From positions 1-6,069 of the forward strand of contig DAHG01000028.1 in assembly GCA_002495885.1 (NCBI GenBank): a DNA stretch of 6,069 nt, read 5' to 3'. Made by a program: the position numbers and the translations under genes. The notes under the pieces were generated by a model. It saw only the letters and a list, made by a program, of their open reading frames with translations. It was not told the origin of the DNA and searched no databases. Positions 5,399-6,069 of the stretch are shown piece after piece. This DNA comes from Methanocellaceae archaeon UBA148. GTDB lineage: Archaea; Halobacteriota; UBA148. Position 1 is the first letter of the stretch, and the number at the start of each line of letters is the position of its first letter.

Positions 5399-5648
5399 GT
5401 GATCAAGAAGGAAATAGAAAGCTGAGACTAAGATAGAGAGCAGCTTAGCTCATACCAAGGCGGAAGCGGAGAAAGCGCTCGCTGATGCGAAGGCTGATGC
5501 AGAGAAGAAGGTCACACGTGCAAAGGCAGAGTTGGATAAGGCGAAGGGCGGTTCGGAGGCGAGGATCGAAGCAGAGAAGCTGTTGGCGGAAGCTGAGAGA
5601 ATGATCGCACATGCAAAGGCAAATCTGGACAAAGTCATCGCCGACTAA
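5399..5648 (+). pseudogene. Ala/Lys/Glu-rich helical protein with a one-base frameshift near its start
   Basis: An open frame from 5418 to TAA 5646-5648 encodes about 76 residues of almost pure Ala, Lys, Glu and Asp (for example KAEAEKALADAKADAEKK, later LLAEAERMIAHAKANLDK). It should form a long amphipathic helix or coiled coil, resembling stalk subunits or LEA-like proteins in composition only. This frame has no usable start before 5526. However, GGAG at 5388-5391 is correctly placed before a GTG at 5399, whose frame reads VIKKEIE and then hits TGA at 5423. Removing one A from the AAA at 5418-5420 joins the two into an 82-residue protein. The gene is thus frameshifted by one base, by mutation, sequencing error or, less likely, programmed shifting. 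A near-repeat (AKAELDK, AKANLDK) suggests internal duplication. Confidence 0.55.
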
Positions 5649-5707
5649 AAGCGATAAAAAAACCTAAGATGCTGAATCAGCAATCGCATTTTTTGGAGGT
5701 CATCTCA

Positions 5708-5944
5708 GTGCCCAATACGAATTTAAAAGATCTGCCCCAGAGCGTCCAGGATAATTTGCCAGAACATGCACAGGAGATATATTTGGAGGCTTTTAATAAT
5801 GCGTGGAAGGAATACGCAAAGCCGGAAGACCGCAGAGGGGGAGCTTCACAGGAAGAGACTGCTCATAAGGTTGCATGGTCAGCGGTAAAGAAAGCATACG
5901 AAAAGGATGAGAAATCGGGCGAATGGAAAAGGAAAAAGCACTGA
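5708..5944 (+). CDS. chaB: ChaB family protein (78 aa)
   Basis: This protein matches the ChaB family over its whole length: LP at 9-10, LPEHAQEIYLEAFNNAW at 17-33, and AHKVAWSAVKKAY at 52-64, with a Trp and basic tail at the end (GEWKRKKH). ChaB is named as a regulator of the Na+(Ca2+)/H+ antiporter ChaA in E. coli, but its biochemical role is not well established and no antiporter gene is visible here. The start chosen is GTG at 5708, because GGAGGT at 5695-5700 lies seven bases before it and the family normally begins with MP. An in-frame ATG at 5669 would add 13 residues, with the ribosome binding site then inside the gene, and is less likely. It is cytoplasmic and highly charged. Confidence 0.87.
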   Translation: MPNTNLKDLPQSVQDNLPEHAQEIYLEAFNNAWKEYAKPEDRRGGASQEETAHKVAWSAVKKAYEKDEKSGEWKRKKH

Positions 5945-5974
5945 TATTTAGGTCACCAGTCGCGCATAACCACC

Positions 5975-6028
5975 CCACCACCAAATTCTTCTACTGCCAA
6001 CATAATACCATACCTAATCTGGTGGTGG
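5975..6028. repeat. 9-bp inverted repeat with 36-base loop
   Basis: CCACCACCA (5975-5983) is perfectly complementary to TGGTGGTGG (6020-6028). The repeat lies 30 bases beyond the ChaB stop. It could form a transcript-ending hairpin or mark the edge of a mobile or repeat element. The loop is long for a simple terminator. Confidence 0.4.
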
Positions 6029-6049
6029 CAGGAATTGAAAAGCACAGTC

Positions 6050-6055
6050 TTTTTT
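6050..6055 (+). terminator. T-run after ChaB
   Basis: Six consecutive T residues follow the inverted repeat, about 105 bases past the ChaB stop. Archaeal RNA polymerase ends transcripts at T-runs, so this may close the ChaB transcript. The distance and single short run keep confidence low. Confidence 0.22.
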
Positions 6056-6069
6056 GCCGGGGTCAGAGC

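Noticed and set aside
5450..5638. Minus-strand Ser/Ala/Phe-rich frame resembling a signal peptide
   Set aside because: It is the antisense of the Ala/Lys/Glu-rich gene; the Ser/Ala/Phe pattern is what the complement of such codons produces.
4548..6014. Shared 12-mer CATAATACCATA at 4548 and 6001
   Set aside because: A single 12-base match within about 6 kb is close to chance expectation and the flanks do not match.
5953..6069. Minus-strand frame open from the right edge to TGA at 5953-5955 (38 codons)
   Set aside because: Other frames on both strands are equally open in this stretch, the translation is not recognisable, and it runs through the inverted repeat; there is not enough to call a gene.
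1..6069. CRISPR array, tRNA or rRNA genes
   Set aside because: No regularly spaced direct repeats and no recognisable tRNA or rRNA sequence were seen on either strand.

Overview
The window reads as chromosomal DNA of a euryarchaeon, most likely a methanogen of the Methanosarcinales (Methanothrix/Methanosaeta-like). The reasons are archaeal TATA-type boxes about 25 bases before likely transcription starts, strong GGAGGT or AGGTGAT ribosome binding sites, and several small families (DUF3303, PIN toxin pair, ChaB) that I associate with that group. The lineage is inferred from these signs and from memory, not from a search.

Left part (1-967). The window opens with the first 34 codons of a PLP-dependent aminotransferase leaving on the minus strand. 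A small divergent reading frame follows on the plus strand, then a toxin-antitoxin pair that looks dead. The antitoxin-like gene has a coding-looking N-terminal extension with no proper in-frame start. The PIN-domain toxin stops after 54 residues. A GC-rich hairpin and AT-rich spacer separate this from the next unit.

Central part (968-4495, all minus strand). The core is a tightly coupled Mre11/SbcD-like nuclease and Rad50/SbcC-like ATPase pair of the kind best compared with Bacillus YhaO/YhaN. The ATPase has no CxxC zinc hook. Where the hook should be, in the middle of the coiled coil, it has two hydrophobic membrane-spanning segments, so the complex is predicted to be tethered to the membrane. 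Several ATPase motifs, and one nuclease motif, differ from the textbook consensus. An unrecognised 97-residue frame lies 3 bases upstream of the nuclease and may be a third member of the operon.

Gene-debris zone (4496-5021). No intact gene is visible here. There is a plus-strand remnant of a small basic protein that has lost its start codon, and a minus-strand stretch with two coding-looking frames that could be one broken gene.

Right part (5022-6069, plus strand). Three small genes each have a good ribosome binding site: a DUF3303 protein, an alanine/lysine/glutamate-rich helical protein whose frame is broken by one base near its start, and a ChaB-family protein. The window ends in an inverted repeat and a T-run, which may be a terminator or the edge of a repeat element.

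The nuclease-ATPase operon is the part most likely to hold uncharacterised biology. The flanks look like accessory DNA in which small genes arrive and decay.
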